A stretch of DNA of 64,000 nucleotides from Agromyces archimandritae. GTDB lineage: Bacteria > Actinomycetota > Actinomycetes > Actinomycetales > Microbacteriaceae. Position 1 is the stretch's first letter. Each line of letters opens with the position of its first letter. Under the pieces are notes generated by a model that made no database searches, had not been told where the DNA came from, and was given only the letters and a program-made list of their open reading frames with translations. The translations under genes were made by a program, and so were the position numbers. Location of the stretch: contig NZ_CP071696.1 in the NCBI RefSeq assembly GCF_018024495.1, positions 2,914,001 to 2,978,000 on the forward strand, given 5' to 3'. Positions 49,442-58,452 of the stretch are shown here, in pieces.

Positions 49442-50497
49442 ATGCCGAACGAGCACCATGAGGCGAGCCGCGACTCGCCGATCGGCGTTTCCTACGTCAT
49501 GCCCGTGCTGAACGATGCGACGCACGTGCGCGCCGCCGTCGAGTCGATCCTCGTGCAGGACTTCGACGGCCCCTTCGAGGTGCTCATCGCGCTCGGGCCC
49601 TCGATCGACGGCACCGACGAGCTGGTCGCCGATCTCGCCAGCCGCGACGACCGCGTGCGCGTGCTCGAGAACGAGGTCGGATCCACGCCCTCGGGCCTGA
49701 ACATCGGCATCCGCGCCGCACGGTTCCCCGTCGTCGTGCGGGTGGATGCGCATTCGGTGCTGCCCGTCGACTACACGCGGATCGCGGTCGAGACCCTCGA
49801 ACGGACCGGGGCCGACAACGTCGGCGGCATCATGGACGCCCACGGCCGCACCGCCTTCGAGCGGGCGGTCGCCCTGGCCTACGGCACGAAGGTCGGCCTC
49901 GGCGGCACGCGGCTGCACGTCGGCGGCGAGGAGGGCCCGGCCGAGACGGTCTACCTCGGCGTGTTCCGCACGGATGCGCTGCGCCGCGTCGGCCTCTTCG
50001 ACGAGGGCGTGAAGCGCGGGCAGGACTGGGAGCTGAATCGCAGGCTCCGCGAATCGGGCGGCACGGTGTGGTTCACGCCGCGCCTGTCGGTGATGTACCG
50101 GCCGCGGTCGCGCCCGGGGCTGCTCGTGCGGCAGATGTTCTCGACGGGGCTGTGGCGCGGCGAGCTCGCCCGCCGGTTCCCGGCCGCCAACGGCATCCGC
50201 TACTTCGCACCGCCGGCGATGGTCGCCGGCGTCGCCCTCGGCCTCGTGCTCGGCATCGCCGGCATCGTGCAGGCCGCGCTCGGCGCGACGCCGTGGCTGC
50301 TCATCGGCTTCGCGGTGCCCGCCCTCTACGCCCTCTTCGTCGTCGCCGCGACCCTCGCCTACGGCCGTGGAGCCGGGCCGCGCGCCGCCGCATGGTTTCT
50401 CGTAGTCTTGCCGTGCATACACGTGTCGTGGGGGATCGGCTTCATCCTCGGCTTCCTGTCGCTCACGGACGACATCGCCGCGCACACGGGAAGGTGA
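49442..50497 (+). CDS. Family 2 glycosyltransferase with C-terminal membrane helices
   Basis: 351 residues. The GT-A core shows YVMPVLND (start), a D-x-D-like VRVDAHS and the acceptor-site KRGQDWELNRRLRESGG (ED/QDW type). Three C-terminal hydrophobic helices (about 245-345) anchor it in the membrane. It resembles succinoglycan/ExoA-type transferases. The ATG at 49442 has GAGGA 5 nt upstream; the in-frame GTG at 49433 overlaps that site. TAGGCT at 49408 is a possible -10. First gene of a rightward glycopolymer cluster. Confidence 0.83.
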   Translation: MPNEHHEASRDSPIGVSYVMPVLNDATHVRAAVESILVQDFDGPFEVLIALGPSIDGTDELVADLASRDDRVRVLENEVGSTPSGLNIGIRAARFPVVVRVDAHSVLPVDYTRIAVETLERTGADNVGGIMDAHGRTAFERAVALAYGTKVGLGGTRLHVGGEEGPAETVYLGVFRTDALRRVGLFDEGVKRGQDWELNRRLRESGGTVWFTPRLSVMYRPRSRPGLLVRQMFSTGLWRGELARRFPAANGIRYFAPPAMVAGVALGLVLGIAGIVQAALGATPWLLIGFAVPALYALFVVAATLAYGRGAGPRAAAWFLVVLPCIHVSWGIGFILGFLSLTDDIAAHTGR

Positions 50498-50502
50498 ACC
50501 GC

Positions 50503-51315
50503 ATGAGCGAAGCCCGCGCCGAACGCGGCAGACCAGGCAGCATCGCCGAACTGAAGCGCGTGAGCCAGCCGCCCGAGGTGCGCGGCCGGCGCAACGCCGA
50601 GCACTGGGTCGCCTCCCTGTACCTCCGCCGCTTCTCGCCGTACCTGACGTGGCTGTTCCTGAAGACGCGGATCTCGGCGAACGGCGTCACGGGCATCATG
50701 ATCCTCGTCGGCTGGTCGACGGCGGCCGCCCTGCTCATCCCGGGGATCTGGGGGCCGGCGCTCGCCGTCGTCCTCGGGCAGCTGCAGATGCTCGTCGACT
50801 GCTGCGACGGCGAGGTCGCGCGCTGGCGCGGCACCTCGTCGCCGGCGGGCGTCTTCCTCGACAAGGTCGGCCATTACACGACCGAGGCGCTCATCCCGCT
50901 GGCCCTCGGCATCCGCGCCGCCGGGTATCCGCTGGAGTTCCCGGGCGACTTCCTCTGGACCACGATCGCCGCCCTCCTCGCGCTCGTCATCGTGCTGAAC
51001 AAGGCGCTGAACGACATGGTGCACGTGGCCCGCGCGAACGCCGGGCTTCCGAAGCTCGCCGACACTCCGGGGGAGTCGGCGCCGCGCGGCGGCCTCGTCG
51101 CCACGCTCCGCCGCGCCGCGCGTTTCGTGCCGTTCCATCGCCTGTACCACTCGGTCGAGCTCACCCTGATCGCCTTCGGCGCCGCCCTCGTCGGCCTCTT
51201 CCTCGGCCAGCCGCTCACCGACCGCATCGTCGTCTCGGCGCTGCTGCCGCTCGCGGTGCTGGCCGTGCTCGGCCATTTCGTCGCGATCATGGCCTCGAGG
51301 CGGGTCCGTGCCTGA
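50503..51315 (+). CDS. CDP-alcohol phosphatidyltransferase-family protein
   Basis: 270-residue integral membrane enzyme with about five to six helices. The signature is present with one change: VDCCDGEVARWRG, then GVFLDKVGH, so the last aspartate of DGxxAR(x8)GxxxDxxxD is His. It would transfer a phospho-alcohol from a CDP-linked donor to a lipid or glycan acceptor. It follows the GT2 gene by 5 bp and overlaps the next GT2 gene by 8 bp, so the three are one operon. Confidence 0.85.
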   Translation: MSEARAERGRPGSIAELKRVSQPPEVRGRRNAEHWVASLYLRRFSPYLTWLFLKTRISANGVTGIMILVGWSTAAALLIPGIWGPALAVVLGQLQMLVDCCDGEVARWRGTSSPAGVFLDKVGHYTTEALIPLALGIRAAGYPLEFPGDFLWTTIAALLALVIVLNKALNDMVHVARANAGLPKLADTPGESAPRGGLVATLRRAARFVPFHRLYHSVELTLIAFGAALVGLFLGQPLTDRIVVSALLPLAVLAVLGHFVAIMASRRVRA

Positions 51316-52234
51316 GAGCCCGGCCGCCGGGCGCGAGCGCGGCGAGCGGATGCCGGGGCCCGCCCCGCGGGTCGGCGTCGTCGTCCTCACGCAGGGCCGC
51401 AGGCCCGAAGAGCTCGCCGCCGGCATCCGCTCCGTGTTGACGCAGGCGGGCGTCGAACCCGACGTCGTCGTCGTCGGCAACGGCTGGGACCCGGCGACGG
51501 CCGATCCGGCGCTGCCGGAGGGCATCCGCACCCTGCACCTGCCCGAGAATCTCGGCATCCCGGCAGGCCGCAACCGCGGTGTGCCGCTCGTGTCGGGGGA
51601 GTGGCTCGCGTTCCTCGACGATGACGCCGCCTTCTCGCCGGGTCTCGTCGCTGGGGCGATCGCGAAGATGCGCGCCGAGCCGTCGATCGGGCTCGTGCAG
51701 CCGCGCGTCGACGACGAGGCGGGCGGGCCGGCCCCCAGGCGGTGGATCCCGCGGATCCGCAAGGGCGACCCGGCCCGCTCGTCGAACGTGTTCTCGTGCT
51801 GGGAGGGCGCGCTCGTCATGCCGCGCGCCGTCTTCGAGGCCGCCGGCGGCTGGGGCGACCCGTATTTCTACGCGCACGAGGGCGTCGAGCTCGCCTGGCG
51901 GGTCTGGGATGCGGGGTACCGCGCCTGGTACGCGGGCGACCTCGCCGCCACGCATCCCGTCATCCGGCAGACCCGCCACTCGCAGTACTGGCGGCTGAAC
52001 GCCCGCAACCGGGTGTGGCTGGCCAAACGCAATCTGCCGTGGCTCATCGCGCCCGTCTACGTCGCGAGCTGGACGCTGCTGCAGCAGCTGCGCTTCGCGC
52101 GGAACCCCGCCGGCTTCCGCGCCTGGTGGGCCGGCTGGCGCGAGGGCTGGCGGGTTGACCCCGGCGGCCGGCGGCGGATGCGGTGGCGCACCGTGTGGCG
52201 TATGACGCTCGCCGGGCGGCCGCCGCTCGTCTGA
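51308..52234 (+). CDS. Family 2 glycosyltransferase
   Basis: 308-residue soluble or peripheral GT-A enzyme. Seen: VGVVVLTQGRR, the ENLGIPAGRNRG nucleotide-binding stretch, the metal-binding FLDDDAAF and a C-terminal GYRAWYAGDL. GTG start inside the end of the previous gene (8-bp overlap). The C-terminal 60 residues are Trp/Arg-rich (RFARNPAGFRAWWAGWREGW), suggesting membrane-surface association. Sugar and acceptor unknown; teichoic-type polymer assembly is inferred from its neighbours. Confidence 0.83.
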   Translation: MPESPAAGRERGERMPGPAPRVGVVVLTQGRRPEELAAGIRSVLTQAGVEPDVVVVGNGWDPATADPALPEGIRTLHLPENLGIPAGRNRGVPLVSGEWLAFLDDDAAFSPGLVAGAIAKMRAEPSIGLVQPRVDDEAGGPAPRRWIPRIRKGDPARSSNVFSCWEGALVMPRAVFEAAGGWGDPYFYAHEGVELAWRVWDAGYRAWYAGDLAATHPVIRQTRHSQYWRLNARNRVWLAKRNLPWLIAPVYVASWTLLQQLRFARNPAGFRAWWAGWREGWRVDPGGRRRMRWRTVWRMTLAGRPPLV

Positions 52235-52330
52235 GCACGCCTCCGCTCCCGGGTAACGATCGGGCACCGGTCCGCCCGGCCCCGCCGCATGCGGGGGTTC
52301 CCCCAGGCGGGCTCGCCTAGCCTGGAACGC

Positions 52331-53632
52331 GTGGGTTTGCAGAAAGACATCCGTCGTGCCGTGAAACTGGCGAAGGACATCGCCTGGTCGCGGAAGGCGC
52401 AGCGACGCCTCGCCGCGAAGCTCGCGGCGCAGCCGAAGCACGAAGCCCACCGCTTCAAGATCGGCGTGTACTTCGCCGACGGCAAGGTCAACCTGTACCA
52501 GCTGCGGCAGTGGTACCGGCCGCTCGCCAGGCTCGCCGAGCGCTGGCCCGTCGTCATCCTCTCGCGGGCCTCGGGGGCGGCCCTCGAGCTCCTCGACGAA
52601 TCGCCGATCCCGGTCGCCTATGTGCGCAAGGTCGGCGACCTCGAGCGCTTCATCCATGCGCAGGACCTGCACATCGTGTTCTACGTCAACCAGAACGCGA
52701 AGAACTTCCAGATGATGCGCTACGGGCGCCGCTGGCACGTGTTCATCAACCACGGCGAGTCCGACAAGATGTACATGACGACGAACCAGTTCAAGGCCTA
52801 CGACTACGCCCTCATCGCCGGCGACGCGGCCCGCGCCCGGCTCGGGCGGGTGCTCTGGGACTACGACTTCGACAAGCGGGCGATCCCCATCGGCCGCCCC
52901 CAGGCCGACCACTACCTCGACGGCGCGACGTTGCCGTACACGCCGGACGAGCGCGAAGTCGTCCTCTACGCGCCGACGTGGGAGGGCGACCGGCCCTCCG
53001 CCGCCTACGGCTCGATCGCCACGCACGGCGAGGCCCTCGTCGCCGCGCTCCTGGCGACCGGCCGGCACCGCGTCATCTACCGCCCGCATCCGCGATCCGG
53101 CGTCGTCGACCACGCCTACGGGGCGGCGAACCGGCGCATCATCGAGGCGATCGCCGCGGCGAACACCGCCGACCCGTCCGCGCAGCACGTCTACGACGAC
53201 GGCCCCGACCTCGGCTGGCAGCTCGCCGCCGCCGACATGGCGATCGTCGACATCTCCGCGATGGTCTACGACCGGCTCGCCGCCGGCAAGCCCCTCATGA
53301 TCACCCGGCCGGTGCATCCCGCCGCCGACGTCGACACGACCGGCTACCTGCAGGCCTGCGAGTGGCTGACCGCCGAGGACGCCCCGCAGCTCACCCGCCG
53401 CATCGCCGAGGTCGAAGCCGACGCCGAGGCGCAGGAGCGACTGCGTTTCTGGGTCGCCCGCTACTTCGGTGACACGACCCCGGGGGCGACGACGGCCCGC
53501 TTCCACGGCGCCGTCGAACATCTGATGGACGAGTGGGAGCGCTTCGCGGCGATCCACGCCGGCGAACCCGAGGTCGACGACGCCGAGGACCCGGAGGAGC
53601 CGGACGCCGACGCCGAGGCGCTCGTCGACTGA
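52331..53632 (+). CDS. CDP-glycerol glycerophosphotransferase-like (TagF/B family)
   Basis: 433 residues of the CDP-glycerol:poly(glycerophosphate) glycerophosphotransferase family, which builds teichoic-acid chains. Family features are WHVFINHGESDK (His-Gly-x-x), a NDP-binding VLYAPTWEGD, IYRPHPRS and a Ser/Asp-containing AIVDISAMVYDRLAAGKPLM. The N-terminal basic helix (KDIRRAVKLAKDIAWSRKAQ) fits membrane-surface attachment, and the tail is very acidic. GTG start with TAGCCT (52318-52323) 7 nt upstream, so it has its own promoter within the cluster. Confidence 0.85.
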   Translation: MGLQKDIRRAVKLAKDIAWSRKAQRRLAAKLAAQPKHEAHRFKIGVYFADGKVNLYQLRQWYRPLARLAERWPVVILSRASGAALELLDESPIPVAYVRKVGDLERFIHAQDLHIVFYVNQNAKNFQMMRYGRRWHVFINHGESDKMYMTTNQFKAYDYALIAGDAARARLGRVLWDYDFDKRAIPIGRPQADHYLDGATLPYTPDEREVVLYAPTWEGDRPSAAYGSIATHGEALVAALLATGRHRVIYRPHPRSGVVDHAYGAANRRIIEAIAAANTADPSAQHVYDDGPDLGWQLAAADMAIVDISAMVYDRLAAGKPLMITRPVHPAADVDTTGYLQACEWLTAEDAPQLTRRIAEVEADAEAQERLRFWVARYFGDTTPGATTARFHGAVEHLMDEWERFAAIHAGEPEVDDAEDPEEPDADAEALVD

Positions 53633-53734
53633 ATCGCCCGGCCCGATGCCGCCGACCGGGCGGATACCATCGAAGGCGAGCCCGAGCCCCGCGCGGCGGC
53701 CGACCGCCCCGCGCGACCGATCGACAGGAGACCC

Positions 53735-55159
53735 GTGGACTACGTCTCGACCCGCGGCGGCATGCCGCCCGCGCCGTTCAGCGACATCCTGCTCGCCGGG
53801 CTCGCCCCAGACGGCGGCCTCGTCGTGCCGGCCGAGGTGCCGCGGATCGCCGACCGGCTCGAGGGGTGGCGCGGCCTCGACTACGCCGAGCTCGCCGCAC
53901 GCGTCATCGGCTGCTACGCCGACGACCTGCCCGAAGACGATCTCGCGGCCCTCTGCGCGGCCGCCTACGACCCGGCAGGGTTCGCCGACGAGGCGATCGT
54001 GCCCATCCGCCGCCTCGATGACGAGATCTCGCTCGTCGGCCTCTCGGAGGGCCCGACGCTCGCGTTCAAAGACATGGCGATGCAGTTCCTCGGCCAGGTG
54101 CTCGAATACGCGCTCGCCCGCCGCGGCGGCACGCTGAACATCCTCGGCGCGACCTCGGGCGACACCGGCTCGGCCGCCGAGTACGCGCTGCGCGGCAAGC
54201 ACGGCGTCGGCGTCTTCATGCTCTCGCCGCAGGGCCGCATGAGCCCGTTCCAGCGGGCGCAGATGTATTCGCTGACCGACGCGAACATCCACAACATCGC
54301 CGTCGCCGGCGACTTCGACGCCTGCCAGCACCTCGTGAAGACGATCACCGGGGATGCCGCGTTCAAGCGCGAGCACGCGATCGGCGCCGTCAACTCGATC
54401 AACTTCGCCCGTGTCTGCGCGCAGACCGTCTACTACGTGTGGGCGTGGCTGCGGGCGACGGATGCGGTGCCGGCGGCCGAGCGGGCCGGCTTCCGCGTCT
54501 CGTTCGCGGTGCCCTCGGGCAACTTCGGCAACATCTTCTCGGGGTTCCTCGCCCGCCGCATGGGGGTGCCGATCCACCGCCTCGTGCTCGCCACCAACGA
54601 GAACAACGTGCTCGACGAGTTCTTCCGCACCGGTGTGTACCGGCCGCGGGCCGGCGAGCAGACGCTGGCGACCTCGAGCCCGTCGATGGATATCTCGCGC
54701 GCCTCGAATCTCGAGCGTTTCGTCTTCGAGGTGCTCGGCCGCGACCCCGAACGGCTGCGGGAGGCGTGGGCCGGCCTCGAACGCGACGGCGTGCTCGACC
54801 TCTCGGCCGAACAGCCTCGCTTCGCCGCCGAGTTCGGCATCGTGAGCGGCACGAGCACGCACGCCGACCGGGTCGAGACGATCCGCCGCACGCACGAGGA
54901 GTCGGGCGTCATCGTGGATCCGCACACCGCCGACGGGCTCACCGTCGCCCGGCGGCTGCCGGAGCCCGGCATCCCGATGCTCGTGCTCGAGACCGCCAAA
55001 CCCGCGAAGTTCCCGGGCATCGTCGCCGAAGCGATCGGCGAGCCGGCGCCGCTGCCGACCGAACTGCAGGAGCTGCTCGACGCGCCGCAGCACGTCGTCG
55101 AGGTCGCCGACGACGCCGAGGCGATCCGCGAGATCATCGCGCGCGACGCGGTGCGCTGA
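53735..55159 (+). CDS. thrC: Threonine synthase
   Basis: 474-residue PLP enzyme converting O-phosphohomoserine to threonine. It is the longer, E. coli/yeast-like type, beginning YVSTRGG; the Schiff-base lysine is Lys112 (TLAFKDMAMQFLG) and ILGATSGDTGSAAEYALRG binds the cofactor. GTG start with AGGAGA 6 nt upstream. It lies between glycopolymer genes, with which it has no obvious pathway link; a separate housekeeping transcript is likely. Confidence 0.93.
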   Translation: MDYVSTRGGMPPAPFSDILLAGLAPDGGLVVPAEVPRIADRLEGWRGLDYAELAARVIGCYADDLPEDDLAALCAAAYDPAGFADEAIVPIRRLDDEISLVGLSEGPTLAFKDMAMQFLGQVLEYALARRGGTLNILGATSGDTGSAAEYALRGKHGVGVFMLSPQGRMSPFQRAQMYSLTDANIHNIAVAGDFDACQHLVKTITGDAAFKREHAIGAVNSINFARVCAQTVYYVWAWLRATDAVPAAERAGFRVSFAVPSGNFGNIFSGFLARRMGVPIHRLVLATNENNVLDEFFRTGVYRPRAGEQTLATSSPSMDISRASNLERFVFEVLGRDPERLREAWAGLERDGVLDLSAEQPRFAAEFGIVSGTSTHADRVETIRRTHEESGVIVDPHTADGLTVARRLPEPGIPMLVLETAKPAKFPGIVAEAIGEPAPLPTELQELLDAPQHVVEVADDAEAIREIIARDAVR

Positions 55160-55168
55160 GGCGCCCGC

Positions 55169-55951
55169 CTACTTCTTCGCGGTGCCCGAGTCGGCGTTGT
55201 AGCGGTCGAGGACCTCGTCGATGGGGCCGTCGAGGACGAGCGCTCCGCGGTCGAGGTAGAGGCCGCGGGTGCAGAAGCGGCGGAGGTCCCGTTCGTTGTG
55301 CGAGACGAAGAAGAGGGTGCGGCCGGCCTCCAGGAGCTCCTCGATGCGCCGGTAGCACTTCTCGCGGAACGCCTTGTCGCCGACGGCGAGCACCTCGTCG
55401 ACGAGCAGGATGGGTTCGTCGAGCTGGGCGATGACCGAGAAGGCGATGCGCACGCGCATGCCGCTCGAGAGGTGCTTGTAGGGGGTGTCGAGGAAGTCGC
55501 CGATCTCGGCGAAGTCGATGATCTCGTCGAACTTCGCGTCGATCTGCGCCCGCGTCATGCCGTGCAGCCCCGCGGTCAGGTACACGTTGTCGCGCACGGT
55601 GAGGTCGTCGACGAAGCCGCCGGTGATCTCGATGAGGGGCGCGACGCCGCCGGCGACCGTGACGGTGCCCTCGTCGGGGATGAGGACGCCGGCGACGAGC
55701 TTCAGGAGGGTCGACTTGCCCTGGCCGTTGCGGCCGACGACGCCGATCGATTCGCCCGGTTCGACGCGGATCGACACGTTCCGCAGCGCCCAGAACTCGC
55801 CGGGCCGGGTGCGGCGCTTCCGGGCCCCGAAGAGGTCTTTGAACGAACGGCGGCCGCGGCGGTTCCGGCGGAAGCGGATGCCGAGGCCCTCCGTCGCGAT
55901 CGCGGGGGCCGAGGCACGCGGATGCACGGTTTCGGTCTGCACCTCGGTCAT
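55169..55951 (-). CDS. ABC transporter ATPase, polysaccharide/teichoic-acid export (TagH-like)
   Basis: 260-residue nucleotide-binding subunit. Walker A is GRNGQGKST, the signature is HLSSGMRVRIAFS, Walker B is ILLVDEVLAVGD and the switch His is in FFVSHNERD. The basic N-terminal insertion (RRNRRGRRSFKDLFGARKRR) is typical of O-antigen/teichoic exporters of the KpsT/TagH class. It lacks the long C-terminal carbohydrate-binding extension of B. subtilis TagH. ATG overlaps the permease stop (TGATG, 55953-55949). Confidence 0.9.
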   Translation of the reverse strand: MTEVQTETVHPRASAPAIATEGLGIRFRRNRRGRRSFKDLFGARKRRTRPGEFWALRNVSIRVEPGESIGVVGRNGQGKSTLLKLVAGVLIPDEGTVTVAGGVAPLIEITGGFVDDLTVRDNVYLTAGLHGMTRAQIDAKFDEIIDFAEIGDFLDTPYKHLSSGMRVRIAFSVIAQLDEPILLVDEVLAVGDKAFREKCYRRIEELLEAGRTLFFVSHNERDLRRFCTRGLYLDRGALVLDGPIDEVLDRYNADSGTAKK

Positions 55952-56751
55952 CAGATCTCCTTCAGCACGGATCGCTCGCTCGCCCGGAAGACGGCGAGAC
56001 CCGTCGCGAGGAACGCGAGCGACATGACCGCCGAGACGATGACGTTGAACCAGTCGAGTTCTTCGGGGAAGAAGCCTGCGCGGTACAGCCCGAAGATGCC
56101 GGAGAGCGGGTTGAACGCCGCCCAGAAGTGCAGCTCCTCGGGCAGGTTCGAGACGCCGTAGACGATCGGGGAGGCGTAGAAGAGGAAGCGGAGGATGAGC
56201 TTCACGGCCCGTTCGAGGTCGCGGAAGAAGACGACGAGCGGGGCGACGATGAGGCCGATGCCGACGGTGAGCACCGCCTGCAGCACGATGGCCAGGGGGA
56301 AGAAGAGCAGTTCGATGCCGACGTGGGCGCCGAAGACGATCGCGAAGAGTGCGAGCACCGGCAGGGCGAGCAGGAACTCGATGCCTTTGGAGAGCACGAG
56401 CCGGGTCACCCAGATCGTGCGCGGGATCTTCGTCGAGCGCACGAGCTTCGCGTCCTTCAGGAACGCACGGGTCGAGTCCGACACCGCGCCGTTGAACCAC
56501 ATCCAGGGCAGCAGCGCGCACAGCAGGAACACGATGTAGGGGGTGGTGCCGAACGGCCGCTGGAAGACGACGGTGAACACGAACCAGTAGATCGCCGACA
56601 TGAGCAGCGGGTCGAGGATCGACCACAGGTAGCCGAGCGCAGAGGTCGAGTACCGCACCTTCAGGTCGCGTGTCGTCAGCAGCCACAGGGCATGCCGATA
56701 CCCGGTGCCGCGGGAGTGCTGCATGGGATGCAGTTCGGCATAGCTCGTCAC
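55951..56751 (-). CDS. ABC-2 permease, polysaccharide/teichoic-acid export (TagG-like)
   Basis: 266-residue permease with about six membrane helices; RDLKVRYSTSALGYLWSILDPLLM is the characteristic N-terminal motif of TagG/Wzm/RfbA exporters. TACGAT (56764-56759) lies 7 nt before the GTG at 56751, so the upstream in-frame codons are not used. It pairs with the ATPase gene to move a lipid-linked glycopolymer across the membrane. Confidence 0.9.
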   Translation of the reverse strand: MTSYAELHPMQHSRGTGYRHALWLLTTRDLKVRYSTSALGYLWSILDPLLMSAIYWFVFTVVFQRPFGTTPYIVFLLCALLPWMWFNGAVSDSTRAFLKDAKLVRSTKIPRTIWVTRLVLSKGIEFLLALPVLALFAIVFGAHVGIELLFFPLAIVLQAVLTVGIGLIVAPLVVFFRDLERAVKLILRFLFYASPIVYGVSNLPEELHFWAAFNPLSGIFGLYRAGFFPEELDWFNVIVSAVMSLAFLATGLAVFRASERSVLKEI

Positions 56752-56886
56752 GCCCACCATCGTAGATGGCGCACCGGCATCCGTTCGAAGTCCCCCGTTC
56801 GGGGGCGACGGCCGGGGCCGGGCTCCCAGCGGCGGGCGGTAGATTCGGGTACGGTCGCGCTCGGCGGCCCGAGAGAGGAAACGCCC

Positions 56887-57423
56887 GTGCAGCGCACCAC
56901 CACGAGAGTGATCCTGAGCTGTGCCGCGATCGGCGTCGGCGGTGCGATCGTCGCCGCCGGTTCGGGGTACCTGGCCGCGGCGGTCGCCGCGTTCCTGCCT
57001 GCCGTCTACGGTCTGACGATCGGCACGCACTTCCTGCCGAGCGTGATCGCCCTGGCCCTCCTGAAGCGTCCGGGCGTCGCCGTGCTCACGGGTGTGATCG
57101 CCGGCCTCGTCGCCAGCGCCTTCGCGCCCATGTGGTTCCTGCGCTTCGTCGGCACGGGCCTGCTCGTCGGGGCCCTCATGGAACTGCCGTTCCTGCTGAC
57201 GCGCTACCGGCGCTGGTCGGCGTGGATGTACTACGTGGCGGCTGCCGTGGCCGGAGTGCTCATCGGGGTGCCCGTCGCCATCACCTTCGACGCCGACCGC
57301 TTCGCCCCGGCCGTGCAGGTCCTCTATCTCGCGTTCTTCGCGCTGAGCCCGCTGCTGTTCACCTGGATCGGCCGGCTGATCGCCGCCTCGCTGGCCCGCA
57401 CGGGCGTCGCGCGCGGCATCTGA
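56887..57423 (+). CDS. ECF-transporter S-component-like membrane protein
   Basis: 178 residues, about five to six hydrophobic helices, with the look of YkoE-type S components (YGLTIGTHFLPSVIALALLK, ELPFLLTRYRRWSAWMYYVA). No ECF ATPase or T component is next to it, so a shared energising module would be needed. GTG start with AGAGGA 8 nt upstream. TAGATT near 56842 is a possible -10. Substrate unknown; the S-component call is tentative. Confidence 0.62.
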   Translation: MQRTTTRVILSCAAIGVGGAIVAAGSGYLAAAVAAFLPAVYGLTIGTHFLPSVIALALLKRPGVAVLTGVIAGLVASAFAPMWFLRFVGTGLLVGALMELPFLLTRYRRWSAWMYYVAAAVAGVLIGVPVAITFDADRFAPAVQVLYLAFFALSPLLFTWIGRLIAASLARTGVARGI

Positions 57424-57451
57424 CGCGGTTCGGGGCGAGCCGGATGCGACG

Positions 57452-57480
57452 AACGCCCGGCCGTTCGTCGGCCGGGCGTT
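57452..57480. terminator. Convergent hairpin terminator
   Basis: AACGCCCGGCC (57452-57462) pairs perfectly with GGCCGGGCGTT (57470-57480) over a 7-nt loop, between the S-component gene and the nucleotidyltransferase gene. Confidence 0.78.
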
Positions 57481-57501
57481 CCCGTGAGCGGATGCCGCGG
57501 G

Positions 57502-58200
57502 TCACACGAAGTGGTTCGCGCGCTCCAGGTCTTCGGCGAAGTCGATCTCGACCGCGTACAGGTCGGAGATGTCCATCGGCTCGACGAGCATGCCGTTGTG
57601 CTCGATCGCGAGTTCGATGCCGCGCTCGAAGTACTCCTGGTCGTCGATGCGGCCGAGGTGGGCGAGCATGGCGGCCTTGTCGCGGCTCGACACGTAGTTG
57701 ATGCCGACGGCCTCGCCGAGTCCGCCGCGCACCTGCTTGGAGAGCTCCTTGATGTAGCCCTCGGCGCTCGTCGTGTACTTGACCTCTTCGTCGGAGACCT
57801 TGGCGGTGTTGACGGTCACGAAGGACTGGTCGCGCTCGATGAGGGGCAGCGCCCGCTCGAGGATGCGCGGGTCGAAGACGACGTCGCCGTTCATCCAGAG
57901 CACGCCTCCGGGCTGCGATGCCTGCAGGGCGCGCATGAGCGACTTCGAGGTGTTCGTCTGGTCGTACTCCTCGTTGTAGACGAAGGAGGCCTGCGGGAAC
58001 GCCTCGATGATGTGCTCGAGCTTGTAGCCGACGACGATGGTGACGTTCGGCTCGGCGCCGAACGCCTGCTCGATGTTGTCGAACTGCTGCCGCATGATGG
58101 TGCGGCCGTCGCTCAGCTCGGTGAGCGGCTTGGGGAGGGATCGCCCGAGGCGGCTTCCCATGCCGGCCGCGAGAATGACGATCTGGGTATTCAACTGCAT
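57502..58200 (-). CDS. LicC-like nucleotidyltransferase (sugar- or choline-phosphate cytidylyltransferase type)
   Basis: About 230 residues with the NTP-transferase signature TQIVILAAGMGSRLG, the KPL motif, the MNGDVVFD metal site and VYNEEYDQTNTSKSLMRAL, which recalls LicC phosphocholine cytidylyltransferases. It would activate a head group for cell-surface polymers and fits the adjacent cluster. Start is ambiguous: the ATG at 58200 directly abuts AGAGGAG, whereas the TTG at 58194 is 6 nt after it and may be the real start. A long leader is likely, with TAGGCT at 58308-58303. The 252-bp gap to the next gene shows no gene. Confidence 0.82.
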   Translation of the reverse strand: MQLNTQIVILAAGMGSRLGRSLPKPLTELSDGRTIMRQQFDNIEQAFGAEPNVTIVVGYKLEHIIEAFPQASFVYNEEYDQTNTSKSLMRALQASQPGGVLWMNGDVVFDPRILERALPLIERDQSFVTVNTAKVSDEEVKYTTSAEGYIKELSKQVRGGLGEAVGINYVSSRDKAAMLAHLGRIDDQEYFERGIELAIEHNGMLVEPMDISDLYAVEIDFAEDLERANHFV

Positions 58201-58452
58201 CTCCTCTGGTGAGCGGATGCCGGAAGCCGCCCGCGTTCGCGGTGCGTTGGCCCCCTGGTCATCCGGAAGTCCACTGATGGACACGCCGTCATGTCTGCAC
58301 CAGCCTACCCGGCGAAGCTCCGGGACCCCCCGTTCGGGTGACCGGATCGAAACCCGATCGTGATACGCGCGCCCAGGGGATCCACAGCTACCCGATGGCC
58401 CGCGGTGCGGCAGTCGCTGTGCTGGGGCCGCCCGCGTTGGTAGGTTGGCATG

